The position numbers and the translations under genes were made by a program. Of a DNA stretch of 54,147 nt, positions 1 through 8,063 are shown piece by piece (position 1 is the stretch's first letter; the number at the start of each line of letters is the position of its first letter). Source of the stretch: an uncultured Clostridia bacterium (lineage in GTDB: Bacteria > Bacillota > Clostridia > Christensenellales > UBA1242); assembly GCA_944382715.1 (NCBI GenBank), contig CALWNC010000011.1:1-54147 (forward strand). The letters are read 5' to 3'. Under the pieces are notes generated by a model, which was given only the letters and a program-made list of their open reading frames with translations, was not told the DNA's origin and ran no database searches.

Positions 1-65
1 ATAAAGAGTGGCTAAAAGAAAAAGAAATGCGTAAAAAGAAAAAACAAAAAGATTTTGAAATGTAA
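1..65 (+). CDS. 3' end of an unidentified gene
   Basis: Reading from base 3, the frame encodes a 20-residue lysine-rich tail (starting KEWLKEKEMRK, ending DFEM) and stops with TAA at 63-65. The rest of the gene lies outside the window, so no function can be given. A strong terminator begins eight bases after the stop, which supports this being a real gene end. Confidence 0.55.
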   Translation, partial: KEWLKEKEMRKKKKQKDFEM

Positions 66-72
66 TAAAATT

Positions 73-107
73 GACTGAGAATTTATGATAATTCTCAGTC
101 TTTTTTT
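73..107 (+). terminator. Rho-independent terminator of the truncated left-edge gene
   Basis: A perfect 11-bp stem (GACTGAGAATT, 73-83, with 90-100) has a 6-nt loop and is followed by seven T's. It lies directly after the TAA at 63-65. Confidence 0.9.
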
Positions 108-125
108 GTGCTATTTTTCTAAAAA

Positions 126-253
126 TTTTAGACAGTTTTTTAGACAGTGGCTATTTTTGATTGCTTTTGAGTAATAAACTAGTTTTCAAGTTGATAAATA
201 TTTTTGTTGAAAATATTGAAATTTTAGACACTTTTTACGAAAATTTTAGACAG
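126..253. repeat. Four spaced copies of TTTTAGACA(G)
   Basis: TTTTAGACAG occurs at 126-135, 138-147 and 244-253. A ninth-base-matching copy, TTTTAGACA followed by C, lies at 222-230. The first two are 12 bp apart. The stretch lies between a gene terminator and a tRNA-Lys gene and has no coding signal. Repeated sites near a tRNA gene could be recombinase arm sites or an operator, but nothing in view identifies the binding protein. Confidence 0.5.
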
Positions 254-283
254 TTTTGAGTTAAATTTTGAGTATCTTGACAT

Positions 284-313
284 TAAAAAATCCCTTATTT
301 TATAAGGGATTTA
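284..313 (-). terminator. Terminator of tRNA-Lys(CTT)
   Basis: A 9-bp stem (ATCCCTTAT at 290-298 with ATAAGGGAT at 302-310) has a 3-nt loop. On the minus strand it is followed by a run of T's. It sits a few bases beyond the encoded CCA end of the tRNA. Confidence 0.85.
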
Positions 314-316
314 GCA

Positions 317-392
317 TGGTGGGCTGTCGGGGACTCGAACCCCGGACCCACTGATTAAGAGTCAGTTGCTCTACCAACTGAGCTAACAGCCC
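317..392 (-). tRNA. tRNA-Lys, anticodon CTT, CCA encoded
   Basis: The 76-nt gene folds into a cloverleaf. The acceptor GGGCTGT pairs with ACAGCCC, the anticodon stem is ACTGA/TCAGT with loop CTCTTAA, the T-arm is CCGGG-GTTCGAGT-CCCCG, and CCA is encoded. It is read leftwards and has its own terminator. Confidence 0.97.
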
Positions 393-410
393 ACGCTTAT
401 AGTTTATACT

Positions 411-465
411 CGTTTCGGAGCAGAGATTTAAGAGTCATCTGCTCTACCAACTGAACTAATGGTCC
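411..465 (-). pseudogene. Truncated tRNA-Lys-like remnant
   Basis: On the minus strand from 465 the sequence starts like a lysine tRNA: GGACCAT acceptor, D-arm TTCAGTTGGTAGAGC, and anticodon loop CTCTTAA. The variable loop, T-arm and 3' acceptor then fail; there is no GTTCGA-type T-loop and no matching ATGGTCC. It lies only 18 nt upstream of the intact tRNA-Lys(CTT), on the same strand. It looks like a tRNA gene that lost its 3' third by deletion or recombination. Confidence 0.7.
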
Positions 466-545
466 ATTTAACTTTTAAAACATTATTATTATATCACAAT
501 CGTATAAAAAATCAACTATTTTTTTACATTTTTATTAAATTTATA

Positions 546-592
546 AAGAAAAAGTCATATTATTTCTTTTTTGATTAATATGACTTTTTATT
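546..592 (-). terminator. Terminator of the DegV-family gene
   Basis: AAAAAGTCATATTA (549-562) pairs perfectly with TAATATGACTTTTT (576-589), a 14-bp stem with a 13-nt loop. The A/T flanks give a U-tract in both directions. It lies just past the stop at 601. Confidence 0.85.
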
Positions 593-600
593 ATTTTTAA

Positions 601-1464
601 TTAAAGACAAAATATTGCAATTGTTCTTGGTCCACAACAACACGCCAGCGTTTTATCTATTAAACCCGTCTTTATATCTTCAGCTTTAATTTCCGTGTTG
701 CTAGCAATGTAATTTTTTATTTCATCTACCTCTTTTGGCATATTGCAGCTAGTAATATAACATCTTTTATGCTTTTTGGTATTAATATATTCCACAAAAT
801 CATTTTTTAATTTTTTTAAAGCCAATTTCATACCAATACATCTATCTCTCGCTTTTAGTTTTCCACTTTCACTTACAAAAATAATTGGTACAATTTTTAG
901 TAACTTTCCTATACCAGCCTCTATTGCACTAAGCCTACCACTTTTAAAAAGAAAAGATAAATCGGGAGCGACAAAGGCAACTGACATTGTTTTTGCTTCT
1001 TCAGTTAATATTGATTCAATTTCACTTATTGATTTGCTCTCTAAAGCTAATTCTTGAATTCTTTCAATTAAAATTAATGCCCCATAACTGGCACATCTAC
1101 TATCAATAATTGCAATAAGTTTTTCGCCATACTTTTCATTTAAGTTATTCATTGCAATCTCGGCATTTGAAAAAGTAGAGCTTAAAGAAGCCGAAAGCCC
1201 AACATAAACAACCTTTTTACCCGTTTTAATAATATCTTCAAAACAAGTTTCAAAAGTATTGGTATTTACGCAACCCGTAGAACATTTTTTTGCCGTTTCA
1301 AGCTTTGAATAAAACTCAATCTCAGAAACCTCTGGTTCATCAAATGCCATATGCAAATCAGAATCTAAAATATAAGAAGTTTCTAAACAAATAAGCCCAA
1401 GCTTATCGCATTCTTCTTTTGATAAACTGGTTGTACTATCTGTAACTATTTGAATCTGTTCCAT
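601..1464 (-). CDS. DegV-family (FakB-like) fatty-acid-binding protein
   Basis: This 287-residue protein belongs to the DegV family. Its characterised FakB members bind a free fatty acid and present it to the kinase FakA for phosphorylation and entry into phospholipid. Family motifs are visible in order: VTDSTTSL near residue 8, SASLSSTFSNA in the middle, DSRCASYG, then LSFLFKSGRLS and a C-terminal GPRTIAIF. The ATG at 1464 was preferred over the in-frame upstream start at 1512 because it gives the usual MxxIxIVTDST beginning and is preceded by GAGAGG at normal spacing. The gene stands alone with its own terminator. No fakA gene is present in the window. The bound ligand cannot be read from sequence. 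Confidence 0.88.
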   Translation of the reverse strand: MEQIQIVTDSTTSLSKEECDKLGLICLETSYILDSDLHMAFDEPEVSEIEFYSKLETAKKCSTGCVNTNTFETCFEDIIKTGKKVVYVGLSASLSSTFSNAEIAMNNLNEKYGEKLIAIIDSRCASYGALILIERIQELALESKSISEIESILTEEAKTMSVAFVAPDLSFLFKSGRLSAIEAGIGKLLKIVPIIFVSESGKLKARDRCIGMKLALKKLKNDFVEYINTKKHKRCYITSCNMPKEVDEIKNYIASNTEIKAEDIKTGLIDKTLACCCGPRTIAIFCL

Positions 1465-1613
1465 AATACCTCTCAAATTTAATTTATTCAAGTATAAGAT
1501 AAAATTATACAAAACAACAATAGAAAACCGAAACTTTTTTCTAAAATAAAAATTTTAGATTACCCAAAATTTAGAATCTTAGTCGCTTTAAAAGAGATTT
1601 TAGATAATTTTCT

Positions 1614-1642
1614 TTGATTTATTATTAAAAATATGATAGAAT
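1614..1642 (+). promoter_or_regulatory. Candidate SigA promoter of the XRE gene
   Basis: TTGATT (1614-1619) and TAGAAT (1637-1642) are 17 bp apart, 22 bp before the ATG at 1664. GGAG lies in between at the right distance for ribosome binding. Confidence 0.5.
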
Positions 1643-1663
1643 TTATAAAGATGGAGAATATAG

Positions 1664-2386
1664 ATGAGCAATAATACTGAAAAAGAAATAGAAGATACAA
1701 AGAAAAATTTTGCCCAAAATTTGTTATTTTTTAGAAAGAAACTAAACATTTCTCAAAAAGAACTAGCTGACAAAATTTCAACTACCAATAAGAATATTTC
1801 AAAATGGGAAAGAGCAGAAACCATTCCTGATATTTTTACAATGAAAAAATTAGCATCAACATTTAGTGTAAGTATTGATACTTTAGTAAATCCCCTTTCA
1901 AAAGATAATATACAGGCAATTTCAACAAAGAAATCTACCCCAATGCGCTGGAACTACTATTTTTTAATGCTTGTAAATGCCGTAATTTTTCTTTTAACAT
2001 GTATCGCATTTTTTATACTTAAGTTTACTAAATTTGATAATTTTAATCCATTCTTTGTATTTATTTATATGATTCCACTTATGGACTTAAGTATATTTAT
2101 TTTTATTTGCATTGTATATAAAAAAGTAGATGCCATATCACTATCATTTTTCGGTTGGATAACAACAATTTGTATTTATTTATACTTCATAGATTATACA
2201 ACCGTTGGATATATTTTTATTGTTACAATTGCTTACCAAATAATTGTTCCAATTTTTGCAGAACTTATAAATTCTAGGAGAATTATTAAATTGAACAAAC
2301 TTTTGCTTAGTAAATGGAAAAAACAGGGAGCAACAGAAAAGGATAGTGAACAAGAATCGAACAAAACTAATGAAATTCAAAAATAA
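1664..2386 (+). CDS. XRE-family HTH regulator with four membrane helices
   Basis: Residues about 14-68 form a classic Cro/CI helix-turn-helix (KKLNISQKELADKI ... TTNKNISKWERAETIPD). About four hydrophobic segments follow, beginning near residue 95 (YFLMLVNAVIFLLTCIAFFI onward), and the tail is charged. Proteins of this layout are membrane-tethered transcription regulators, common in Firmicutes and often next to the transporter or resistance gene they control. Here the neighbours on both sides are convergent or separately transcribed, so no target is obvious. The start has GGAG upstream and a plausible promoter at 1614-1642. The stop overlaps the left arm of a bidirectional terminator. Confidence 0.8.
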   Translation: MSNNTEKEIEDTKKNFAQNLLFFRKKLNISQKELADKISTTNKNISKWERAETIPDIFTMKKLASTFSVSIDTLVNPLSKDNIQAISTKKSTPMRWNYYFLMLVNAVIFLLTCIAFFILKFTKFDNFNPFFVFIYMIPLMDLSIFIFICIVYKKVDAISLSFFGWITTICIYLYFIDYTTVGYIFIVTIAYQIIVPIFAELINSRRIIKLNKLLLSKWKKQGATEKDSEQESNKTNEIQK

Positions 2387-2416
2387 AATACACGCTGGGC
2401 GTGTATTTATTTTTTT
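2386..2416. terminator. Bidirectional terminator between convergent genes
   Basis: AAATACACGC (2386-2395) pairs with GCGTGTATTT (2399-2408) across a 3-nt loop, followed by TATTTTTTT on the plus strand. The arms include the stop codons of both converging genes (the plus-strand gene ends at 2386, the minus-strand gene at 2407). Confidence 0.85.
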
Positions 2417-3204
2417 ACTTGAATTTCTTCGGAATTTATTTCTTTTGGCTCGTCTTTAATCACATATTTTCTAAGTCTTTCAAATTCTTCACTAGTAATA
2501 ATTCTAGATAATTTTAATTGTTTTAATTTTAGCAATTTATATTCTATTTCATTAATATTTAATTCGTTTGAAAAATAAATTTCCTTTTGGACTGTTTTAT
2601 CACTGTCATTATCTTCATATATTTCTTTGCTTTCTATTGATTTATTTCTTTCATTTTCAATTTTTTTGATTTTTTTTAGTTTAACAATTAATAGCACAAT
2701 TGATACAACTGATAAAATTGAAATTAATCCATCAACAACATAAATTACCCAAATCATATTTCCATTTGGAAATGTTCTCATATTGATAAATATACCAAGT
2801 AATCCAGCTATAAATGAGATTACATCAATAAAAACTGCAAAAAATACAATTTTACCTTTACTTTTTGATTTTTTTTCAATATTCTTTACTATTTTTGAGT
2901 TTTTTACTACTGAAAATTGTTTAAAAAATGAAACTTGTTTAATTAATGAAATAAAGTCTAAAATAGATATAACAATTAGTGCAACTGAAAGCACTATTAC
3001 TCCTAGCATTGATGTTTGAAAATTTAAAGTTCCACCAAACGATACATTTGTTGCACCAGTATCAGTCAAATTAGAAATACCTCTCCTAACAAAACTCATA
3101 CCAACAGAAATATAAATTCCATAACACCCACCAAAAATCAAAACTAAGAGTAGTGATACAGATGAAAATATATATAGAAATGAAGTTTTATTTGATTTTT
3201 TCAT
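2407..3204 (-). CDS. Four-helix membrane protein with a C-terminal SHOCT-like segment
   Basis: I do not recognise a specific family for the 265-residue whole. Four hydrophobic stretches are visible at about residues 8-30, 60-88, 117-140 and 148-173. The C-terminal 35 residues (IEYKLLKLKQLKLSRIITSE and onward) resemble the short SHOCT oligomerisation motif, in which a helix is followed by G/R-x-I-T-x-E-E-F/Y. TAGGTG precedes the ATG. A second SHOCT-tailed membrane protein lies at 25069-25584. It is a single-gene unit that shares a terminator with the convergent XRE gene. Function is unknown. Confidence 0.65.
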   Translation of the reverse strand: MKKSNKTSFLYIFSSVSLLLVLIFGGCYGIYISVGMSFVRRGISNLTDTGATNVSFGGTLNFQTSMLGVIVLSVALIVISILDFISLIKQVSFFKQFSVVKNSKIVKNIEKKSKSKGKIVFFAVFIDVISFIAGLLGIFINMRTFPNGNMIWVIYVVDGLISILSVVSIVLLIVKLKKIKKIENERNKSIESKEIYEDNDSDKTVQKEIYFSNELNINEIEYKLLKLKQLKLSRIITSEEFERLRKYVIKDEPKEINSEEIQVKK

Positions 3205-3341
3205 AATACACCTACTAATATATTAAGAAAAAAACAAATTTTTATACAAAAAACTAAAAATTTTGTCAATTTTCTGCAAAATAAATTATTTTTTGATTTA
3301 AAAAACCAAAAATTTTGCCATTTATATAAAAAGAAAGAGAA

Positions 3342-3860
3342 TTAGCCTATAATTCTCTTACTATAATACAAAACCAATTCATTTTCTTCTGAGTCGTATT
3401 CATAAGTAACCAAATTTGTAAAACCAAAATGAAAATAAATACACATATTTTTAGGGCAACTTGCCTCTACCCCAATTGTTACTACTTCAATTTTATTTTC
3501 AATCGCCCAGTTTTCTGCAAGTTTGACAAGTTTTGAAATATGACCTTGTCCTCTATATTCTTCATCACACCTAAATGCATTAAAATTAGCAATAATGTTA
3601 CCATCACAAAGAGATAATCTATTTTTTACAGCTTTTACCATAGGTGATATAATTAATGTAATTTGTGCTATCACATCTCCATAACTATTTAATGCGACAA
3701 ATGTTTTTGCCTTATTTTCTAAGTTATAACCTATATAATCCTCTTTCCATTGTACCCATCTTGCATCTCCACCATTTCTAGCAATATCTTTATTCCAAAC
3801 ACTTTCCAAATCTTCAATAGTTGCAAGCCTATAAGTAAAATTATTCTCCTTCAAATCCAT
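3342..3860 (-). CDS. GNAT-family N-acetyltransferase
   Basis: This 172-residue protein has the GNAT fold signatures: an N-terminal strand YRLATIEDLESVW and the acetyl-CoA pyrophosphate-binding loop EEYRGQGHISKLVKLAE (R/Q-x-x-G-x-G/H type). C-terminal strands with YFHFGF follow. The ATG at 3860 was chosen because GGAG lies 7 nt before it; an upstream TTG extension is not needed. The start overlaps the last 20 bases of the Nudix gene, so the two are translationally coupled. The acetylated substrate cannot be told. Confidence 0.8.
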   Translation of the reverse strand: MDLKENNFTYRLATIEDLESVWNKDIARNGGDARWVQWKEDYIGYNLENKAKTFVALNSYGDVIAQITLIISPMVKAVKNRLSLCDGNIIANFNAFRCDEEYRGQGHISKLVKLAENWAIENKIEVVTIGVEASCPKNMCIYFHFGFTNLVTYEYDSEENELVLYYSKRIIG

Positions 3861-4323
3861 CAACAATCTCCATTTCCTGCGATGTCATTTTAAGCTCTTT
3901 GTCAAGCATAAAACGAGCCTTAACAAGATTACCCTTCAATACCTCTGGCAACCAAAGTTTATCATCTTCAAACATATTATCATATGGTATATCATTTAAA
4001 TTATGCCATTCAGGCTTCATTTCATCACTTTCAATAGGTTCCCCCTCATAGTCATTTGCAAGGTATATATACATTTTTTCACTAGTTGGTTCATCGTCAA
4101 TATACAATTGAAATTCAATTTGTCCTACCTGTTTTGGCAATATTGGAGTAATGCCAATCTCTTCCATAGTTTCTCTAAGCATTGTATCATAAATTGTTTC
4201 ACCTTCTTGTCGTTTACCACCAACGCCATTAAGTTTTCCCTTTGCAAAGCCTCTCTTTTTTCTTGCAAGTAAAATTTTCTCATCTTTAACAATAATTAGA
4301 AGTGATGTTTCAAGTTTTTTCAT
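3841..4323 (-). CDS. MutT/MTH1-like Nudix hydrolase
   Basis: This protein is 160 residues with a perfect Nudix box at residues 36-58 (GKRQEGE ... RETMEEIGI). The context LNGVGGK before the box, and the later W-x-x-L-x-x-I-P-Y-D-x-M-x-x-D-D-x-x-W pattern, match the NUDT1/MTH1 branch. MTH1 hydrolyses oxidised purine nucleoside triphosphates such as 8-oxo-dGTP to monophosphates. The ATG at 4323 follows GGAGAAAATT; an upstream extension to 4356 lacks a ribosome site. The gene is first in a two-gene unit with the GNAT gene. A nucleotide-pool cleaning role is inferred from family. Confidence 0.85.
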   Translation of the reverse strand: MKKLETSLLIIVKDEKILLARKKRGFAKGKLNGVGGKRQEGETIYDTMLRETMEEIGITPILPKQVGQIEFQLYIDDEPTSEKMYIYLANDYEGEPIESDEMKPEWHNLNDIPYDNMFEDDKLWLPEVLKGNLVKARFMLDKELKMTSQEMEIVDGFEGE

Positions 4324-4403
4324 AATTTTCTCCTCTGTAATTACATAATAAGACAATTATAACATAATGAAAATAAATTAACAATAAAATCTAGAAACAA
4401 AAA

Positions 4404-4457
4404 TCTATGCAATGTTGAAGCGTCTCTAATATAAAGTTTACTTCATTATTGCATAGA
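4404..4457 (-). terminator. Terminator of the ABC exporter operon
   Basis: TCTATGCAAT (4404-4413) pairs with ATTGCATAGA (4448-4457). An inner TGAAG/CTTCA extension follows after a two-base internal loop on each side. On the minus strand it is followed by TTTTTG. It lies just after the permease stop at 4464. Confidence 0.7.
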
Positions 4458-4463
4458 CCTTTA

Positions 4464-5621
4464 TTATTTATTAAACATAATTTTTTCAGAATTAAACATT
4501 CTTGTAAGTAAGTATATTCCAATTCCAATATAAACAATATTTGAGAAAATGGTAATTAGGAAGTTTACCACATTAAATGAAAGTGAAAAAATAGCATTCA
4601 TACATTGAACAATATTATATACAGGAATAAGATATAATAGAGTTACATTTGATGCACCCGTTCCCATCATTGAAGTCATGGCAAACATCATAACAATAAC
4701 CATAACTGGAAGTGAATACTGGGAAGCCTCTTTGACACTTTTAGCAAAAGTTGAAATTATTGAAAGTACAACAGTAAAGAGTAATACCATTACAATCATA
4801 AGAATCAGAATTTCTATATAAGTTAATAGATTATACATACTTAGTGTTATACTTTCAACCTCTCCCATAAGTTTTGGGATTGAAAGTATCAGTCCAATAA
4901 ATGATGATAAGCTTGATACAAGTGAAGCAATTGCAAGTGAAATTACTTTTCCTAGAGCAATATTGCTTCTCTTTACAGGGGTTACTAAAAGTGTTGCAAT
5001 TGTTCCTCGTTCTTTTTCTCCAGCAATTGATTCTGTTGAAACTGCCATACAACCAGAAAACAAAAATACTAATAGCAAGAAAGGCACAAGCATTGTTATG
5101 AGCATGGCAGAAGTATCTTCATCAGTAGCAAGGTCAAAGTCGTCCTCAGTCGCATTTACATAGAAGTTATAAGTCACATTTACTGAAATGACAGAAAAAG
5201 CAGTTAAATAATAATTATAAATTTCTGTAGATTCAGTAGAAGTTGAATTATAATATATTGAAACATTTGGTTTGATTTCACCCAAAAGTTTATTTTCAAA
5301 ATCTTCTTCGTAAACAATAATTAGTTCAATTTGATTGTTTGCAAGCATTGATTTTGCAGTATCTACATCAGTAATATCATCTTCAATCTTAATATTATAA
5401 TTTTCCGAATTATGAATAGAACTAAAACTTTCTGGCTCATTTATTGCAACAATTCTATATTCATAATTTTCATTTGGAACAAATGAACTTGTCATGAAAT
5501 CGCCCATTAATGAATAGAGCACAAAAATTAATACTCCCGGCAAAATTAAACTTGCAAGCATTCTCTTGTCAGTAAAAATTCTTTTTAATTCCTTTTTTAT
5601 AATTGTCCAAATATTATTCAT
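4464..5621 (-). CDS. ABC-2 type exporter permease (NatB-like)
   Basis: This protein is 385 residues from the ATG at 5621. It has one N-terminal helix (about residues 24-45), a roughly 130-residue outside domain, then five C-terminal helices. The motif TESIAGEKERGTIATLLVTP at the first intracellular turn is the ABC-2 permease hallmark of the NatB/YhaP type. In characterised systems such permeases with NatA-type ATPases export sodium, drugs or peptides; the cargo here is unknown. The start overlaps the ATPase stop by 8 bases, so the pair is translated together. An in-frame ATG at 5654 would add 11 residues and is less likely. Confidence 0.88.
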   Translation of the reverse strand: MNNIWTIIKKELKRIFTDKRMLASLILPGVLIFVLYSLMGDFMTSSFVPNENYEYRIVAINEPESFSSIHNSENYNIKIEDDITDVDTAKSMLANNQIELIIVYEEDFENKLLGEIKPNVSIYYNSTSTESTEIYNYYLTAFSVISVNVTYNFYVNATEDDFDLATDEDTSAMLITMLVPFLLLVFLFSGCMAVSTESIAGEKERGTIATLLVTPVKRSNIALGKVISLAIASLVSSLSSFIGLILSIPKLMGEVESITLSMYNLLTYIEILILMIVMVLLFTVVLSIISTFAKSVKEASQYSLPVMVIVMMFAMTSMMGTGASNVTLLYLIPVYNIVQCMNAIFSLSFNVVNFLITIFSNIVYIGIGIYLLTRMFNSEKIMFNK

Positions 5622-6393
5622 TTTCTTCACCAACTTCCTGCTTATAAATTTCAAAGAACTTATCTTCCAGTGACATATCTGCAGTTAAATTTTCAAGTGT
5701 ATCACTACATATCATTTTCCCATTAATGATAATCCCAACCCTATCGCAAACTTTTTCTATTAAAGAAAAAATATGTGTAGATATTATTATTGTTTTGCCT
5801 TGATTCTTTAAATCAATTAAAAAGTCGGTTACCATTTTAGCTGTGAGAACATCTAATCCATTAGTTGGCTCATCAAAAATGATAAAGTTTGGATCATGAA
5901 CAAGAGAAATTACAAGGGATATCTTTTGTTTCATACCCGTTGAAAGCTCTCCTATTTTTACTTCTTTAAACTTATCTATACCAAATTTTTTAAATAATTC
6001 ATTTTTCCTTTTTTCTGCTGTGTGTTTTTCAACTCCATGAAGTTCACTAAAGTAGTCGTATAAATAGTTTGGGGTAAAAAAATCTTCTAATTTTAATTCA
6101 CTTGTAAGAAAACCAATCTTTTTACGAATTATATCCGGTGAATTTTTTACACTAACACCATCAATAAAAGCATCACCTTCATCTGCCTTGATAAGAGTAG
6201 AAATAATTCTAAGAGTAGTAGTTTTGCCAGCCCCATTAGGTCCAAGCAATCCGTAGATTTCGCCTTTATAGGTTGAAAATGATAGGTCATTAACGGCAAC
6301 TTTAATATCACTTTTCGTTTTTTCTATCTTTTGCTGTTTTTTGCTAAGCTTAAAGGTCTTCTTTAGATTTTTTACGACCAATATTTCTTCCAT
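5614..6393 (-). CDS. ABC exporter ATP-binding protein (NatA-like)
   Basis: The 259-residue nucleotide-binding domain is complete: Walker A GPNGAGKTT at 51-59, signature LSTGMKQK near 152, Walker B FIIFDEPTNGLD, and switch histidine in STHIF. An extra lysine-rich insert lies near residues 16-31 in the first strand region. It powers the permease encoded by the overlapping downstream gene. No substrate-binding protein is present, as expected for an exporter. Confidence 0.93.
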   Translation of the reverse strand: MEEILVVKNLKKTFKLSKKQQKIEKTKSDIKVAVNDLSFSTYKGEIYGLLGPNGAGKTTTLRIISTLIKADEGDAFIDGVSVKNSPDIIRKKIGFLTSELKLEDFFTPNYLYDYFSELHGVEKHTAEKRKNELFKKFGIDKFKEVKIGELSTGMKQKISLVISLVHDPNFIIFDEPTNGLDVLTAKMVTDFLIDLKNQGKTIIISTHIFSLIEKVCDRVGIIINGKMICSDTLENLTADMSLEDKFFEIYKQEVGEENE

Positions 6394-6457
6394 AAAATCT
6401 CCCTAACATTGTATTTTTGAAACATATAAAAAAATTATAAAAATATAAATAAAACTT

Positions 6458-6492
6458 AAAAAAGTTAAAAATTTTACATTTTTAACTTTTTT
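6458..6492 (-). terminator. Terminator of the nucleotidase-peptidase operon
   Basis: AAAAAAGTTAAAAA (6458-6471) pairs with TTTTTAACTTTTTT (6479-6492) across a 7-nt loop, giving a U-tract on the minus strand. It lies 4 bases beyond the peptidase stop. Confidence 0.8.
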
Positions 6493-6495
6493 ATT

Positions 6496-7464
6496 CTAAT
6501 TTCCCGGCTCAAATCCTTTATCATTTTCATTTGATTGAATATTGATATCAGATTCATCTTCATTCTCCATAGGTTCTAATTCATTTTCTTCTTCGTACTC
6601 TGTGTCATATTCATCTGATTCATCTTCAGCATTTTCAAAATTACCATTAATTAAATAAGGCAAATATGTTTCGTCAATATATCTATTTGCAAATTCAGGT
6701 TCTACCAAATATTTTTTATGTTTTCCATTTACAACCCTTTCAATTGTTTTATAGGCTTCAAGCCAGTCTTGTTTGTTTAAACATTCATCTGGCGTATGTT
6801 CATTGTAGTAACCTATTGATATATTTGCACCACAAATCGTTTTTCCAAGAAATGAAATATCTGTATATGAAAAATTAGGACGCATATCATATCCAGTTTT
6901 TTCTTCCATCATTTGCTTAAATTCTTCACTTCCAGCCCCATAACATTTAAACCATCTTGAACCATTCATATCGAACTGTAACATAAAATTGTGAGAATTG
7001 ATAATATCCCTTAGTTCAGGACTAGTCATTATTGCTCTTGCCGTAAGACCTCCAACTTCTTCCTCATCAGTAATGAGAACTGAATTTCCAGAGTCTTTTA
7101 ATAGCCATGCCATTGCACAGCCTGCCCTATCATCAGCACCTATACCAGTATTAAATTTAGGGTTATTACAATAAATATTTTCAGTTTCAATCATTTCCCT
7201 TTTATAATTTATATCTTCATTAGTATAATCTATAGGAAACTTTTTGTACCTATTATCCCAAACAGTATCAGCATGAGCAATTAGCAAAATTCTATCTTCT
7301 CTTGTACCCGGTTTGAAATAGAATTTATGACCATCTATCATATACAAGTGTCCGTCTGTGTCTTCTGAAAACTTTTTAAAGACCTCATTAGTAGAAAAAA
7401 GTGGCATCTTAATAAATTCTTTAAGAATTTCCAGCTCCTTGCTATTTTTTAAACTTTCTCTCAT
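6496..7464 (-). CDS. M20/M28-type zinc metallopeptidase
   Basis: The catalytic core of a two-zinc exopeptidase is visible. AHADTVWD gives the first His-x-Asp. GIGADDRAG has the bridging Asp, DEEEVGG the general-base and metal Glu pair, FDMNG a further Asp, and a late YYNEHTPDE a distal His. These are the usual ligands of M20/M28 enzymes that remove terminal residues from peptides or hydrolyse related amides. After about residue 270 the chain ends in a very acidic, probably disordered tail (EDESDEYDTEYEEEN). ATG 7464 is chosen because GGAGGG lies upstream; an ATG at 7485 is possible. It is the last gene of a four-gene unit. Confidence 0.75.
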   Translation of the reverse strand: MRESLKNSKELEILKEFIKMPLFSTNEVFKKFSEDTDGHLYMIDGHKFYFKPGTREDRILLIAHADTVWDNRYKKFPIDYTNEDINYKREMIETENIYCNNPKFNTGIGADDRAGCAMAWLLKDSGNSVLITDEEEVGGLTARAIMTSPELRDIINSHNFMLQFDMNGSRWFKCYGAGSEEFKQMMEEKTGYDMRPNFSYTDISFLGKTICGANISIGYYNEHTPDECLNKQDWLEAYKTIERVVNGKHKKYLVEPEFANRYIDETYLPYLINGNFENAEDESDEYDTEYEEENELEPMENEDESDINIQSNENDKGFEPGN

Positions 7465-7505
7465 TATTATTATTTTTCCCTCCATTTTAATAACTTTATC
7501 TTTCG

Positions 7506-8063
7506 CTAATTATTGCTATTATTGCTACCATTTAAAACAATTTCACTATAGGTTGATTTTAAATATTTTTTGTTTAAAATGTAATTTTCTCCAAAGTTAC
7601 TCATATCAGTATACACTTTAAGATAAAAAGCTTTCATTCTATCATTTATTAAATATGAATTTAAGTGCTTATTAAAATATTCTAGTAGTTTTGTAGGTGC
7701 ATAATCTTTACCATTATAGCATTTCGATGCGGCTATTTCATCACATATATGTTCAACGGCATATTTGTAAGGAATATTAATTTGTTCTTTATTTTTGTTA
7801 TCGTACCAATATTCAAAATGATGCTTATTCCTACCTTTATGATGAAACCACGCAAGTGAATATCCATTTTGTTTTCTACAATTTGCAATTGGAGAGCCCT
7901 TTCCTGTATAGTATTTTACACTTTCAAAAAATTCAACTGGTGAATATTTTGATAAGTCATGCGTTAAACCCCTCCAAAACAATCCACATTTTACACAATG
8001 CACAAAAACTAGAAATCTATGTTTATTTACCATATGTAAGTGCCTAAAAAACTTAAATCTCAT
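7506..8063 (-). CDS. DUF5662 family protein
   Basis: This 185-residue protein matches the DUF5662 pattern as I recall it. It starts with a short helix rich in His and Lys, then VHCVKCGLFWRGLTHDLSKY, SPVEFFESVKYYTGKGSP, and AWFHHKGRNKHHFEYW. The clustered His and Asp residues (HD, HHKGRNKHH) suggest a metal-dependent hydrolase of HD-like type, but no activity is established. The start overlaps the nucleoside hydrolase stop by 11 bases, so it is co-translated with nucleotide-breakdown enzymes. That association is the only functional clue. Confidence 0.75.
   Translation of the reverse strand: MRFKFFRHLHMVNKHRFLVFVHCVKCGLFWRGLTHDLSKYSPVEFFESVKYYTGKGSPIANCRKQNGYSLAWFHHKGRNKHHFEYWYDNKNKEQINIPYKYAVEHICDEIAASKCYNGKDYAPTKLLEYFNKHLNSYLINDRMKAFYLKVYTDMSNFGENYILNKKYLKSTYSEIVLNGSNNSNN

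Noticed and set aside
601..1512. Longer DegV-family start at 1512
   Set aside because: The 16 extra residues are hydrophobic and not part of the family, and the ribosome site sits before the ATG at 1464.
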